From assembly GCF_963676685.1 (NCBI RefSeq), contig NC_092356.1, positions 202,281 through 266,280 on the forward strand: a stretch of DNA of 64,000 nucleotides. The letters are read 5' to 3'. Shown here piece by piece: positions 1-10,861 of this stretch. The position numbers and the translations under genes are program-made. The DNA is from Mytilus edulis (Eukaryota; Mollusca; Bivalvia; Mytilida; Mytilidae). The notes under the pieces are model-generated. The model was not told the origin of the DNA, ran no database searches, and worked only from the letters and a program-made list of their open reading frames with translations. Each line of letters begins with the position of its first letter. Positions within the stretch are counted from its first letter, which is position 1.

Positions 1-116
1 TTACTATTGTTTGTCTGTTTGTCTTTTTTCATTTTTAGCCATGGCGTTGTCAGTTTGTTTTAGATTTATGAGTTTGACTGTCCCTTTGATATCTTTCGTC
101 CCTCTTTTTTGAATAG
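1..116 (+). repeat. 3' tail of Penelope-like element (family P2), truncated by window edge
   Basis: Matches the last part of the tail that follows the reverse transcriptase at 60717-61503 (compare 61690-61803): the 'agccatggcgttgt' block, then 'gagtttgactgtcccttt' and 'tctttcgtccctctttttt'. Other copies lie at 5640-5850, 10145-10345, 19870-20405 (minus) and 57935-58105. It is a non-coding 3' end of a retroelement; the rest lies left of the window. Confidence 0.7.
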
Positions 117-1003
117 ACGTTTGCGTTTTGAAAACCGTATGTTAGTATGCGCATGTCTCTTGTTTTGTTGTTGATGGGTTTCTGTCTCCTTTTATTCATA
201 TTATTACAGAAATGTCCATAACTACTGTTAAGTAACTAAGGATAACATCCAGCTTAGTCTACCAAATACATATATACATAAAGTAGAAACAACAATAATG
301 TGTCCATGATACACGGATGCCCCACTCGCACTTTCATTTCTTTATGTTCAGTGGACTGTGAAATTGGGGTCTAAAATCTAAGATCATATCAAAAGGAACC
401 TGTGTACTAAGTTTCAAGTTGAATGGACTTCTGAATCACCTTCATAAAAAAAAATTACCTTTACCAAAAACTATAACATGAAGCCGGACAGACGGACGGA
501 CGAAGGAACAAATGAACGAACAGACCAGAAAACATTATGCTCATAAATGTGGTATAAAAATAATCAGAAACAGAGTAGACAAAAAATAGTGGTCCGTTTT
601 CCCATTATAAGTTTAATCGGAAATTGAACTTTGGATCACCGGATCATTAAATTCTCAATAAACTGACGGTGATTGATATAATTGTAACAACGTATTTACA
701 TATTGACCTATTGTACTGCTTGTGCCTAATATTACTAAAATAGTCTCTAGAAATTTTATGTGTTTTTGGTCATTGAATTATTGTGCTATTAACACAAAAC
801 TATGTTTAATATTTTCATTCATATATTTACAATATATACTTGATCTAAAAAAAAAATGAGTGTAAAACTATGGTTGGCAAGATGAAAGAGAGTTTATACA
901 GTCATGATTTTAATTTTTTCAACAACCTCTGAAGTTTTATGTACTTAATAGATACATTTTATTATTTGCACATTATTTGTAAATGAGACTGGTAAACTTT
1001 TGT
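117..1003. other. Non-coding stretch downstream of gene 1
   Basis: No gene seen. It contains the dispersed repeat at 285-560 and a minus-strand AATAAA at 958-963, about 40 nt past the stop codon of gene 1, which is a plausible polyadenylation signal. The remainder is AT-rich with nothing recognisable. Confidence 0.5.
285..560 (+). repeat. Dispersed repeat (family K) with a gacgga-rich run
   Basis: Shares a long stretch with 51500-51860: 'cacggatgccccactcgcac', then 'cagtgga..gtgaaattgggg', then 'gaccagaaaacat' and a final 'ggggcataaa/gtggtataaa'. Both copies carry a run of gacgga/gacgaa units near the right end, short here and expanded to 20-bp tandem repeats in the other copy. No coding capacity; it behaves like a SINE or MITE of unknown class. 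Confidence 0.65.
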
Positions 1004-4000
1004 TCAGTGACAAATATCTTCATGACTGGTATCTAAATCTCTTTTGCTGCTTTGGTATTCAGTTTCGTCTAGATCATCGTCGTCTCTGGAGTCATCACTT
1101 TCGCATGGATTTTCGTCGTCACTCGAGTATTCATTTTCGTCTATTTCATTTAAATTTCTTGGCGAAGTTGGAGTTTCCGTTTTGGGTTGATTTTCTTTAG
1201 TTTCCTCCCTTATTTTGTTTTTTTCGCGATAAACATCTATATTATCCTGAACAAACTCTTCAATTTTATTTATCTTATTTCGAAGGATACCTGCAATTTT
1301 GTCAGCCATTACATTTCGAATGCCTCTGACTTTTTCTATTCTTTCCTCTTCATTTTTCTCTTTACAGTGAAGATGCACGATAATTCCAAAACCAAATATT
1401 GTCAGTATCAAAATTAATAATACAGTAGCGAAGTTAACTACATCTAGAGCTGTTATGCATACTTCTCCAATATGGAAACCTGAAATTAGTTTTAGTAATA
1501 AGACATGCATATAGATCAACAAATTTGAGCATACACATTTAATAAGTTTTTTATGTGATTGTGTACCAGGTTGTGGAGGAGGGGTATTTTAGTGCCAGGC
1601 AGTGTGGGGAGGGTATTTTAGTATACTTTCTACTATAATGTACATATAACAGGGGAAAATAGATTTTTGGTATCCACCCAGACCAAAATCAGTATATATA
1701 CAGCAAAAAAAAACAACATAAAAAGCAAAGGAACAACGCTTTTCTTGCTATCTGTAAACTGAAAGTCACGGTCACTGTGAAGTCTTTAACATGGAGCAAA
1801 AAACTCTCATCTCACTACAAGTTTAAGACTGGTCACAACTTTATGTAAGATGTAACCGCACCAAATCGGACCCGGCTAAAAGAATATATATAAAGAAACA
1901 ATATATATATATGTATGTGTACTTGTTAAACTATATACAACACATTGTTTGGCAAAGATATGTTATATACCAGCATTATGATTAACATACGTTACATTCG
2001 CGAACATTGCCAATTCATGAATGCACGCAAACGTAAAGGAAATAAATCCAAAATTCGCGCAAATGTAAATTAAATGCGCACAAAATTAACACGTCAAAAC
2101 ATAGTAACTTGTGATAGAAGACGTTTCTACTCTTTGGACGGTTTGTTGTCTCTTTTAATCAAATTATCAGTTCAATTCTGAATTTGTAATACCATCTAAA
2201 AGATCAACAACTGCTGTGCAATGATTTTACTTGTTCAATATGTACGTTGCATTGCGAAATAGAATTGTCACAGTAAGAAATCAACAATTTCACACATATT
2301 ACTTAGTTCACAAATGCTATAGTAGCTTTACGAAAGACAATGTCACAGCTTTCAGAAATCAACAATTTAACATATAAAAGTTCACTTTGTTATAGTACAG
2401 TGACTCCATCAAGTCTTTACAATTAATGCTCTTACCAATTTGTCCATCGCATGGCAATACACAGTTATTCTGATAAAATGACGAGGCCCTTGTATCTGGA
2501 ATTATATTAACAACATAAAACAAAAGGTAAATTTGATTTAAACTTATACATATTTATGATACAGTCAAATGACGAATGTGCCTGTCACAAGGCACCTGTG
2601 ATATAATTGAAGTCGTTGGGTGATTTTTACCATATTGTTTTTTCCATTAATTAGGCTGTTGTTTTTTTTCCCTTTTAATTTGTTGTGGTTATTTATAGCT
2701 TACCGTATGGGTTTTGCTCTTCATTGAAGGCCGTACGATGACAAATAGTTGCCTACTTCTATGTACCTTAGCTGTATTTGGCATAAGGAATTTTGGTCTT
2801 TAATGTCTTTAATGCTCTTTAACTTCGTACTTTATTTGGCCTTTTTACTTTTTTTGGATTCGAGCGTCATTGATGAGTCTTTTGTAGACGAAACGCGCGT
2901 CTGGCGTATATACACAATTTAGTCCTGGTATCTATGATGAGTTTATTTATTTGGTCTCTGGTGGAGAGCTCTCTCATTGGCAATCATATAAAAAATGTCG
3001 TTACGTAACGACAAGAACAATAAATGATTTAGAAATAAACAACGTACATACATTGAAATATATGATACCTTTTATAAATGTCATTGTATGCCCAATCATT
3101 GGAGATATAGAATACAATTGTAAGTGGAACGCTTCTCGGAACAGTTGTTGGGTTGTTGTCTCATTGACGTATATATAGTAATCAACGAGGAAAACTATGA
3201 TTGTATATATTATACAGATACAGTACTAGTAGGTTTGAAACAATATGTAATCAATTGAATGTATTTTGCAGATTGGTTGATGTTGACAAACTGTAAACTT
3301 ACTGTAATATCCTGCTGGTGTATAACACACGATATCTCCGTTAACAGTTATATTGTTGTCAGAGGCGTAAGGTATAAACCAGAGTTTATCACACGTGCAA
3401 TCCCATTGAACTCCCCAAATAGTCACGTGCTCTAACGCATGGAGGTTTGTGAATATAGATTCAGGAATGCTTGTAATGTCGTTATAACTAAGCGTAAGGT
3501 TATATAAGTGTGGCACGCCCTGAAATGTATCGCTTCCTATTGTTGTGATGTGGTTATTTTCGAGGATTATGGTTGTGGCATTGTTAATGTTAAACAGAGC
3601 GCCAGGTGCTAGCTGTCCTGAAGTAATTTGGCTGTTACGTATTGTAAATGATCCCTTCGGCGTCGGCGCAGTTGTGATTTTCTTAACATTTAATCCTTGA
3701 AAGCTGTTTGCCACCATGTTAGTTATAGAGCCTCCTTCAATTGTAAACGAGTTAACATCACCAATATGAGAGAACACTTGGACAGGTAGAGACAATATGT
3801 TACAGTCAGTAATAATCACCTCGTCTAGCCAATCAAAATCGGCAAACGTGTCCATGAAAAGGATCAAATCGCTATTTACAAAACACATTATCTGCAAAGA
3901 CGGAGAGAATCTTCCGTCAAAGAGTGCAGTATTTGTTGAACTGAACCCACTAAAAGTTGGTCCATTTGGTGCAGAAGCTGGTAGTTCCCCTGCGATATCT

Positions 4001-4170
4001 ACCAATAGAATACGCTGTGGTTGTATGGTGAAGTCACTGAACAGAAGAGGTAGAGACCAGTATCGTGCATTACACGTGTAAAGTACATTAGTAGCATCAT
4101 AGGAACAGCCGATGGGATTTGGTAAAACACCAGGCAGATATAACAGTATCAAAATGCATCCAAAACTCAT
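1004..4170 (-). CDS. LRR transmembrane receptor, paralogue 1 (3 exons: 4170-3303, 2495-2436, 1479-1004)
   Basis: Predicted 467 aa type I membrane protein. Exon 1 (868 nt) starts at the only good ATG and encodes a hydrophobic signal peptide ending near NPIGC, an N-terminal cap (GCSYD..YTCNAR), weakly periodic LRRs, clearest around residues 195-255 (pattern F..L..L.L..N.I..IP), and a C-terminal cap with Cys258, Cys260 and Cys282. NNIT at 272-275 is an N-glycosylation site found in all four paralogues. The donor is A|GTAAGT, phase 1. Exon 2 (60 nt) adds the stem CVLPCDGQIG; exon 3 follows 'tttcag' in phase 1 and encodes a helix at about 324-344 and a cytoplasmic tail of about 120 residues rich in Asp, Glu and Lys (DDDDLDETE). 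A minus-strand AATAAA lies about 40 nt past the stop. Intron 1 carries a nested repeat. Frame is kept across both junctions, so splicing is well supported; ligand and function are unknown. Confidence 0.82.
2690..3000 (+). repeat. Family A dispersed repeat, interrupted
   Basis: 2690-2760 has the family A block 'gaaggccgtacgatgac' and 2945-3000 the end block 'ctcattggcaatcata'. The two halves are separated by about 180 bp of a different element, so this is one family A copy split by an insertion. Family A is the most abundant repeat in the window. It lies in intron 1 of LRR gene 1. Confidence 0.65.
2761..2944 (+). mobile_element. Short element with degenerate type I hammerhead ribozyme motif
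   Basis: At 2861-2910 the order of parts is that of a hammerhead: a stem I strand 'gcgtca', 'TGATGA', a stem II hairpin gtc-ttttgta-gac, 'GAAAC', a minimal stem III (ACGC/GCGT), the cleavage triplet GTC, and the other stem I strand 'tggcgt', which pairs with 'gcgtca' with one or two wobbles. The core position that is normally C (C3) is T here, so this copy is expected to be inactive. Hammerheads with tiny stem III are known in metazoan retrozymes and Penelope-like elements. It sits inside a family A repeat. Confidence 0.6.
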
Positions 4171-4204
4171 TTCATTTCTTATACCATAAAATAGAATATT
4201 CCAA

Positions 4205-4430
4205 TATTACACAATCAGATGTGGGATGTACTTTTAGTTTTTCTTCATAATTCTATAGTGTAACTTGTTTCTGATCTATCTAAGTCAAGTGTAAGGTACA
4301 TACTCCTGTACAAGATACTAGTAGTCATGCATGTATACACAATAAGATGTATGATGTACTTTAAGGTTTTTCTTTCGAATTCTGGTGGTGTATACGTAAA
4401 CTGTTTCTGACCTATTATAAGTCGAATTCA
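4205..4430. repeat. Diverged tandem duplication in the 5' flank of LRR gene 1
   Basis: Two related stretches of about 90-100 bp about 130 bp apart (4208-4290 and 4338-4425). Shared pieces are 'acacaat.agatgt', 'gatgtacttt', 'gtttttctt', 'ctgtttctga' and 'taagtc'. They begin about 35 bp upstream of the start codon, so they cover the likely promoter or 5' UTR. Confidence 0.55.
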
Positions 4431-4719
4431 TATTAGCACCATAATCCTTTGCATGCATATATCTGATTTAATCGGCCAAATTATAATCCAACATATTATG
4501 ATTTTGGGATTATCGTTATTACCGATTAAATAATTAAAGTATACAGGTCGAAATAATTTAAACTAGGGCATATAAATGGAATATTTGCCACTAGACGTCA
4601 GCAAAACCCCCTTATATTGGGGCTATTTATAACATACATAAAAAAAATTCAGTTTGATCAATAATCTTGAGGTATACCAGTTGCGCGCCATAGTTTAGCA
4701 TTGTACATGGTCATGTTTT

Positions 4720-4870
4720 ATCTGACTGTTAATGACGTCTATGCAGTATAGGCTTTGTTCATTGTTAAAGGCCGTACGATGATCTATAGTTGTTAATTTC
4801 TGTGTCATTTGGTCTCTTGTAGAGAATTGTCTCATTGGCAATCATACCACATCTCTTTTTTTATATTATA
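4720..4870 (+). repeat. Family A dispersed repeat, short copy
   Basis: Contains the ordered family A blocks: 'ggctttgttcattgttaaag', 'gccgtacgatgatctatag', 'ctgtgtcatttggtctctt' and 'ctcattggcaatcatacca'. The right end runs into 'catctcttttttta', the usual terminus of this family. Confidence 0.7.
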
Positions 4871-4899
4871 TTATTAACCGATGTTGGATGTGTACTGAT

Positions 4900-5580
4900 T
4901 GATATTTTAGTCTAAGATGGTTTTGATAAGAAACTGTGATTACTGTCAGGTCTGTGTTAAGTGTCTTTTTGTAGTGAGGGATGTATAAGTACCCGTTCGT
5001 ATCCGCTCCTCCCTTTTTAGATGTCTTTCTATTTTTATCCATCTGATTAGTTAAGCCTTTATCAACTGATTTTATAGTATTTTCTTACGTTGTAATGTTA
5101 TACCACTGTCCCAGTTTAGGGAAGGGTTGATCTAACAATCGTGTTTCTGTGCCTGTAGTTCAGTGGTTGTCGTTGCATGGTTCATGTTTCTGTGCCTGTA
5201 GTTCAGTGGTTGTCGGTACATGGTTCATGTTTCTGTGCCTGTAGTTCAGTGGTTGTCGTTGCATGGTTCATGTTTCTGTGCCTGTAGTTCAGTGGTTGTC
5301 GGTACATGGTTCATGTTTCTGTGCCTGTAGTTCAGTGGTTGTCGTTGCATGGTTCATGTTTTTTTTTTTAAATAAATTATTAACCGTTAATAGTTTAACT
5401 TTTCTCAATTGAATAGTTTCAAATTGTTCATGTCGGGGCCTTTTTCAGCCTACCATACGGTGTGGGGTTTTCTTATTGTTGAATGCCGTACGCTTGCCTA
5501 CAATGGCTTTCATCCACTTCATTTGAAGTTTGGTCGATAAATGTCTCATTGGCAATCATACCACACCTCCTTACTTTATA
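4900..5580 (+). repeat. Family A dispersed repeat, long copy with internal minisatellite
   Basis: Follows the long form of family A in order: 'gggatgtataagtaccc', 'gttaagcctt', 'ttataccactgtcccag', a gggttg block, 'tgtagttcagtggttgtcg', 'tcggggcctttttcagc', a diverged gccgtacg block and 'ctcattggcaatcatacca'. The piece around 'gttcagtggttgtcg' has been amplified (5143-5358). Confidence 0.65.
5143..5358 (+). repeat. 43-bp minisatellite, five units in an alternating A-B-A-B-A pattern
   Basis: The unit contains 'tgcctgtagttcagtggttg' and 'atggttcatgtttctg'. Units alternate strictly between 'tcgttgcatgg' and 'tcggtacatgg', so the effective higher-order period is 86 bp. The unit is a piece of the surrounding family A repeat amplified in place. 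Confidence 0.85.
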
Positions 5581-5639
5581 TACATTTAAATCTGACACGG
5601 ACGCCAACAACAACATTTTTTATGTAGATTATAGTAAAT

Positions 5640-5850
5640 TTAATTTACATGATAAATAGGATTTGCTTACTCTTTCGGAGTACTTGTGATGACCCACTCC
5701 TGTTATTTTGTTGAGTTTGTGGTTATTTTATAGTTTTCTATATTGTGTTTTGTGTACAGTGACTGTTGTTATATTATATTTTTCTCCATATGTCGTTATC
5801 AGTTTGTTTTTGACTCCCTCAGATGAGTTTAAATATGCCTTTGGTATGTT
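5640..5850 (+). repeat. Diverged 3' tail of Penelope-like family P2
   Basis: Same block order as the 61600-61810 tail: 'atttgcttactctttcggag', 'tagttttctat.ttgtgt', a diverged 'gttatcagtttgtttt', and 'gactccctcagatgag'. No reverse-transcriptase coding remains, so it is an old 5'-truncated copy. Confidence 0.5.
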
Positions 5851-8800
5851 TTGATATCATAAATAAACAAAAGTTCTAAAAATCAACTTTACCTTTTTTT
5901 TATAATTTCCAAAGGTTAACGATAAGAAAATTATATTTTGAAGTAGTTTATTTACAGATTTTTTATTAGTTTACAATGATGATTTACATATATTTTATAA
6001 GTACATGTTTTTTATTAGTTTACAATGAAGATTTACATATATTTTATAAGTATCAATAAATCCAAGAAGGTAATCACTTTTTACATCAGAGGCCCCTGAG
6101 GGGCCTCGGGTGTATTGCCATCGCCTACTTTTCAATTCGCGCAAAGATCAAAGAGATGCATATATAATTAGTTTTGGAATAATAACCGACATTATAGACC
6201 CGCGGACCTATATAGTGCAGAATAAAATTCCGTATCACTTCTTTTAAATTCATGTTTTCAATGGATACTCAGTTTTTTTAATTTTTCTTAATGCAAAATT
6301 TATAATATGAAAATGTTTTGTCGTTAGAAATATTTGTATTTTAATCAAACGATCTTCAATATCAAAAAATTGTTGTTGCGGATGAATACCACGAGTGCGC
6401 AAGAGGACAAGAGCGAGTGTGTAGAAAATCGAGAGGAAATCAATTCACACATTTATACACAGAAAGGTAATTATATTTCAATTATTTGATTTGGAGTAAC
6501 CTTTTTAAACCGTTTGTAGCATATATTTGTCTATAATATTAACGTAGCAAAACCAGGAAAATTTAATCTGTCATATTAAATATTAAAATAAATAATCAGG
6601 TCACGTCCCCCGCAGCCATTTTGAAAATACCAGCAGATTGGGTAGGAGTAACAAGAACCTTCAAGGCCTTTAAAGATAAGGTTACTATTTGTGTATTTTT
6701 TATAACAACAATTTGTTTTTATAAAGATCTCAACAATTTTTTGAGTTAAATTTCTTTTCTTCGTAAATAACAAGTAGATTGATCACTTGGACACACACAC
6801 GGAACTATTTTCTGTTTTTGACTGGAAAATACGCGGAATTTGTAATGACTCTGACTATGTCTATGTCTATGTAAGTAATTCTAATATATAATTATTGGTT
6901 GAATTTATTGTATATATAATATTCAGAGAAGACTTTTTCTTCTTCCTATAGAGTTGGACTCTTTTTGAGTGTATAAAGACTCTTGCTCGTAAAATCAAGA
7001 GTCTTACTTTACACTGAAATGTCAGAATTTGGGTTAATCACATTTACTGAATTACTATAGATAATATTGGGAGAAACCTTACAGTTTTGGAGATATAAAT
7101 ATAGATTAACTGTCCTGTTTTTTAAGTCTTCCTTAGCTTGTAGTATTGTATTATTTTGACCATATATGACATGTATCGCCAAAATTATATGATAATTTGA
7201 TGACATACTTGTGCTTATCATTCTCTACAGCATTATTTAATTTAAATGTGTAACCATATCCATGTCAAATTTTAGTAACTTATATTAGACATTTGTTCAC
7301 ACATACATGCATATGAAAACTTGAATTGAGCAAATATGATTAGTTATATCTATGAGAAATACAATCAGTTAACTTTATCTATGAGCACCCATGAGATCTT
7401 AAATTGAGCAAATATGATCAGTTATATGTTGAGTAAAATTTGAGCTAGATCTACTCAATTGAGTTAGATATATATCAATATTGAGACTAATCTCAATGGT
7501 TATTTGAGCACACATGAGCCTATTTATACTATTGAGAGCAATATTGGGATACTGCATGAGCAAACTAAGCAAATCTTTATTGAGACAAACCTATGAGCGC
7601 TATATTTTTAAATTTGTTCTTGACAATTTTTTGTTTATTTTTAAAAAAAATATAGGGACAACAGAGTTGGTGTATGTGGGTTCAATTCCCACCCTAGGCA
7701 TTCATTTATATTGGCTGGTGCAAAGCGGGCAGTTTAGCTTAGTGGCCCCACACTGACTCTGTGGTTCATATGTTACTTAATAAAATTAGGCGGCATCGTT
7801 CAGGTCTTGCCATCTTTATTTTTCTATTCGAAAATCAGACACAACAAAACCATTGAATAATTGTGAAAATTATACCACAGATAACTATGGTAAAACTTTA
7901 ATTGTTTTTGGCATAATTAAACTTGGCTGCCATCCAAGATCTAAAACGTTTTTATATTGATGAATTATATATATCAGATTTGGATTCTTTTGGTTACAAA
8001 ACATTTTGGATGGTACATGTAGGTAGCGGCCAAATCTTTATTCCTAAAGGCTTAAAGCTTTCAGGTCTGAAAATTGCCCAAAATCATCACATTTTGACAA
8101 ATTTGGAACATAAAATGTACTTTTATGAAAAGAACTGATTTATTGAGTGTTAAGACTTTTGAAATAGACCCAAATTAATTATATATAAGAACCAAATTGA
8201 GAACTTTTTGGAGTTTTATATAGTTTAGGCTATTTTGGGCAATAAGTGAAACTTGTCCTTTGAATCAGTGGTTTCACAATAACCATTATATACTAAGTAT
8301 CTGTTAAAAGATAGCTCTTTCACAGTACATTGTTAAACTTAAAGATAAATATATACCGACAATGACCAATATTAATGATGGAATGAGATTATACATGCAT
8401 ATATACTGTTTTTTATTGTTACATGTACATACATAAATGAAAATTAAAACCAAACTGTTGTCATTATTCATAAAAAAAGAAAAGAGAGGTATGATTGGTA
8501 TAAATCAGACACCAGCTCTAGACAAAATGATGAAAAAGAAATAAAGCTTATAACCATACAACATTTTTACAATCAGAAAAAAACTATACATAAATCAGTT
8601 AGAAATAGCCATGAAATGTCAAATGTTAAACAATATATACAAGAAAACTAATGGCCACATCAATGTACAATCGGGAAATCAAGATATACACCAAAAAATT
8701 ACAAGGCCTGTTTTACAGGTTTCTTACAAAGGACCGACACATTCATATGGTAGTTGTGTTCTATATGTATAGTGCAAAATGTTCTCATTGCTAAACCAGT

Positions 8801-8955
8801 GGTATCCAAAGTATTAAATCCAGAACAAAGTGAAAAAAACCTAACAGTTGAAAAACTATCCAAATGTTGTGATATTCAATTAACAAAAATACCATCATTA
8901 GCAAATGGCTATCTACATATAATACATTGTAATATTTACAATGAACCATTTAATA
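5851..8955. other. Intergenic stretch between LRR genes 1 and 2, no gene recognised
   Basis: AT-rich, with only short open frames of no recognisable product. Small items: two near-identical copies of 'tttttattagtttacaatga' near 5955-6030; a GC-rich palindrome 'ggcccctgaggggcc' near 6091; a run of sequence rich in 'ttgag' and 'gagca' between about 7320 and 7580; and a tRNA-like arm at 7665-7705, listed separately. Confidence 0.4.
7665..7760 (+). repeat. Possible tRNA-derived SINE fragment
   Basis: 7677-7694 reads gtggg-ttcaattc-ccac, a five-pair T-arm with a B-box-like loop, followed by 'cctaggca', which resembles an acceptor strand. Further right, 'tagcttagtgg' (about 7733-7745) matches an A box. 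The order (B box before A box) is wrong for one tRNA gene and no cloverleaf can be drawn, so it is at most a relic. Confidence 0.25.
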
Positions 8956-9860
8956 ATTAAAAACCAATTGTTCAAAGAACAATTGAAGGTCTTTCCACAA
9001 GTGAAGATCTATTTTATTATCAAAATATTAAAAATCAATCTAAAATGTCAGTTCCTATGGCTTTATAATATATAAATATGAATTTAAAGCAAAGGTCAAA
9101 ATCTAGAACATGCAAATTACCTGTGACCTTGACCTCAATTTCAAGGTCATAAACCAAGGATCTCAAATCAAAAGACCCTAGGTCTTTATTATGTATGGTT
9201 AATGAGTTATATGACTTTACGCATAATTCTAAATATAAGATGGGCAAAAACTCCTATTTATTGTTTACGCACCCTTTCAACAAAAATTTATAAGTAACGG
9301 CATGTTGCAACTAACAATTTAGTGAAAATAAGATGTAGATATGTTATAAGGTTTTGAAAATAAGTAAAAATAAGCCAAAATAAAAAATATAGAATATGAC
9401 CTTGACCCTTGACCTTGACCTAATTTTCATTTTTTTTGGACCAAGGATCTCAAATTAAAAGACCCTAGGTCTCTATCACTTATGGTTTACCAGTTAGAAA
9501 CGCAAATCATTTATATCAAATACATAAGGGGGAATAACTCTCATATGGAGTATCAGGATAGCTTCGGTTAAAACTAAACTCCGAATCCTGAAGATGTAAC
9601 GAGCAATTTGGTAAAATAAATTTGTCGTAATCTTTTACGGTTGCGAAGGAGTAGTGGCCACAAGAAAAACAGTGTTTGGGGAGATAACTTTTACTGCGCG
9701 GTTGTCAGTTTTAAAGCGTATAAACTATACGACATCATATTCCAAATATCTAAGCGACATCTTTTGAAACAACAAAATTACGCAAGAAAAAAGAAAAAAA
9801 AATAATAATCAGAACAAAATCAATAGGTCTTTCCACGGAAAGGTGAAAGACCTAATTAGA
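8956..9860. repeat. Dispersed repeat with internal duplication and hairpin end
   Basis: Begins at a perfect 19-nt palindrome aattgttc-aaa-gaacaatt and 'gaaggtctttccac', and ends with 'ataggtctttccac' and 'gaaagacctaatt'. A stretch of about 100 bp with 'gaccttgacct', 'accaaggatctcaaat' and 'aaaagaccctaggtct' occurs twice, near 9115-9215 and 9395-9495. No coding capacity. It sits between genes 1 and 2; class unknown. Confidence 0.5.
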
Positions 9861-10144
9861 AAACAGAACCTACAATGTACATGTATAGCTGCTAATTTAA
9901 AAAAAAAAAATATAATGGATAAATGATTGACTGTGTTACAATAAAACCAAGATACAAATGTAACTCAGTGAAGCTATTTATGAACATTTAAAGAGTTTGT
10001 ATTGACTGCAACAAAAATCTAGAATAAGGGATAGTAATCTTGCTGTGTTAACATCCATTTAATTAGCAATTGATCCAAAAGCTAAATGTTTCAGAAAAAA
10101 GACCTGGATACTACATGTACAAACATTGTTAATTAATGCCATTT

Positions 10145-10345
10145 GTAGAGCAGGATCTGCTTACCCATCCGGAGCACTGAGATCACCTGTTTTGGTGGGG
10201 TTCGTGTTGCTCAGTCTTTAGTTTTCTATGTTGTTTCTAGTGTACTTTTATTTGTATGCATGTCTTTTTCAGTTTTAGTCATGGAATTGTAAGTTTATTT
10301 TCCATTTATGAGTTTGCTGTTCATCTGGTATCTTTAGCCCCAAAG
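10145..10345 (+). repeat. 3' tail of Penelope-like family P2
   Basis: Contains 'gagcaggatctgcttaccc', 'ccggagcactgagatcacc', 'ggtggggttcgtgtt', 'tagttttctatgttgt' and a diverged 'gtcatggaattgtaagttt', in the same order as at 61595-61760. No coding region is attached. It lies a few hundred bases downstream of the stop of LRR gene 2. Confidence 0.65.
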
Positions 10346-10861
10346 TTTCCCCTGGGTCAATTATTTTTTTCGCCACCTCTTTCGCCAAAACAATATATTT
10401 TTCCCCACTTTATTTTTTAATTAGCCACAATATTACAATTTATCTGTTTTGATATGATTGTCTTAAACCTCTTTTTCATAGTTCAGTGAGTGACTATATA
10501 GCTACTTGAAGAATTGTTTGCTATGTTGATTCTCTATTATAAGTTATACGCTAACGATTTTTGTATGTGTGCAACTATATGGTCATAATGCCAATCTAAC
10601 AGTTCTCATTTGACCAAGTAATCATTGATAATTCACAAAGTTAAGTTTCCTAGTTCAAGACAGTATCTCAGATATGATAGCATATTATATTTAATATTTG
10701 TACTATATTGTATGGTGAACATATCTGTCTGGTAGGTATAATATAAACACCTGTCATTTATCAATAATTCAACACAACTTGAGGTCCTCTGATGTTCAGT
10801 ACTTCAGTACTTTGATTTTGATTTGGAACATTCATAATGTTTATAGATTTTGTGTACGATC

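Noticed and set aside
2861-2910. An active hammerhead ribozyme
   Set aside because: The essential C3 is T, so cleavage is not expected even though the architecture is complete.
3797-4081. Plus-strand open frames opposite LRR exons (also 18459-18653, 46921-47196, 57120-57362)
   Set aside because: They are antisense shadows of the exon 1 coding sequence; similar shadows occur at the same place in all paralogues.
7665-7760. A tRNA gene
   Set aside because: The T-arm is good, but the A box is on the wrong side and no acceptor stem or anticodon arm can be drawn.
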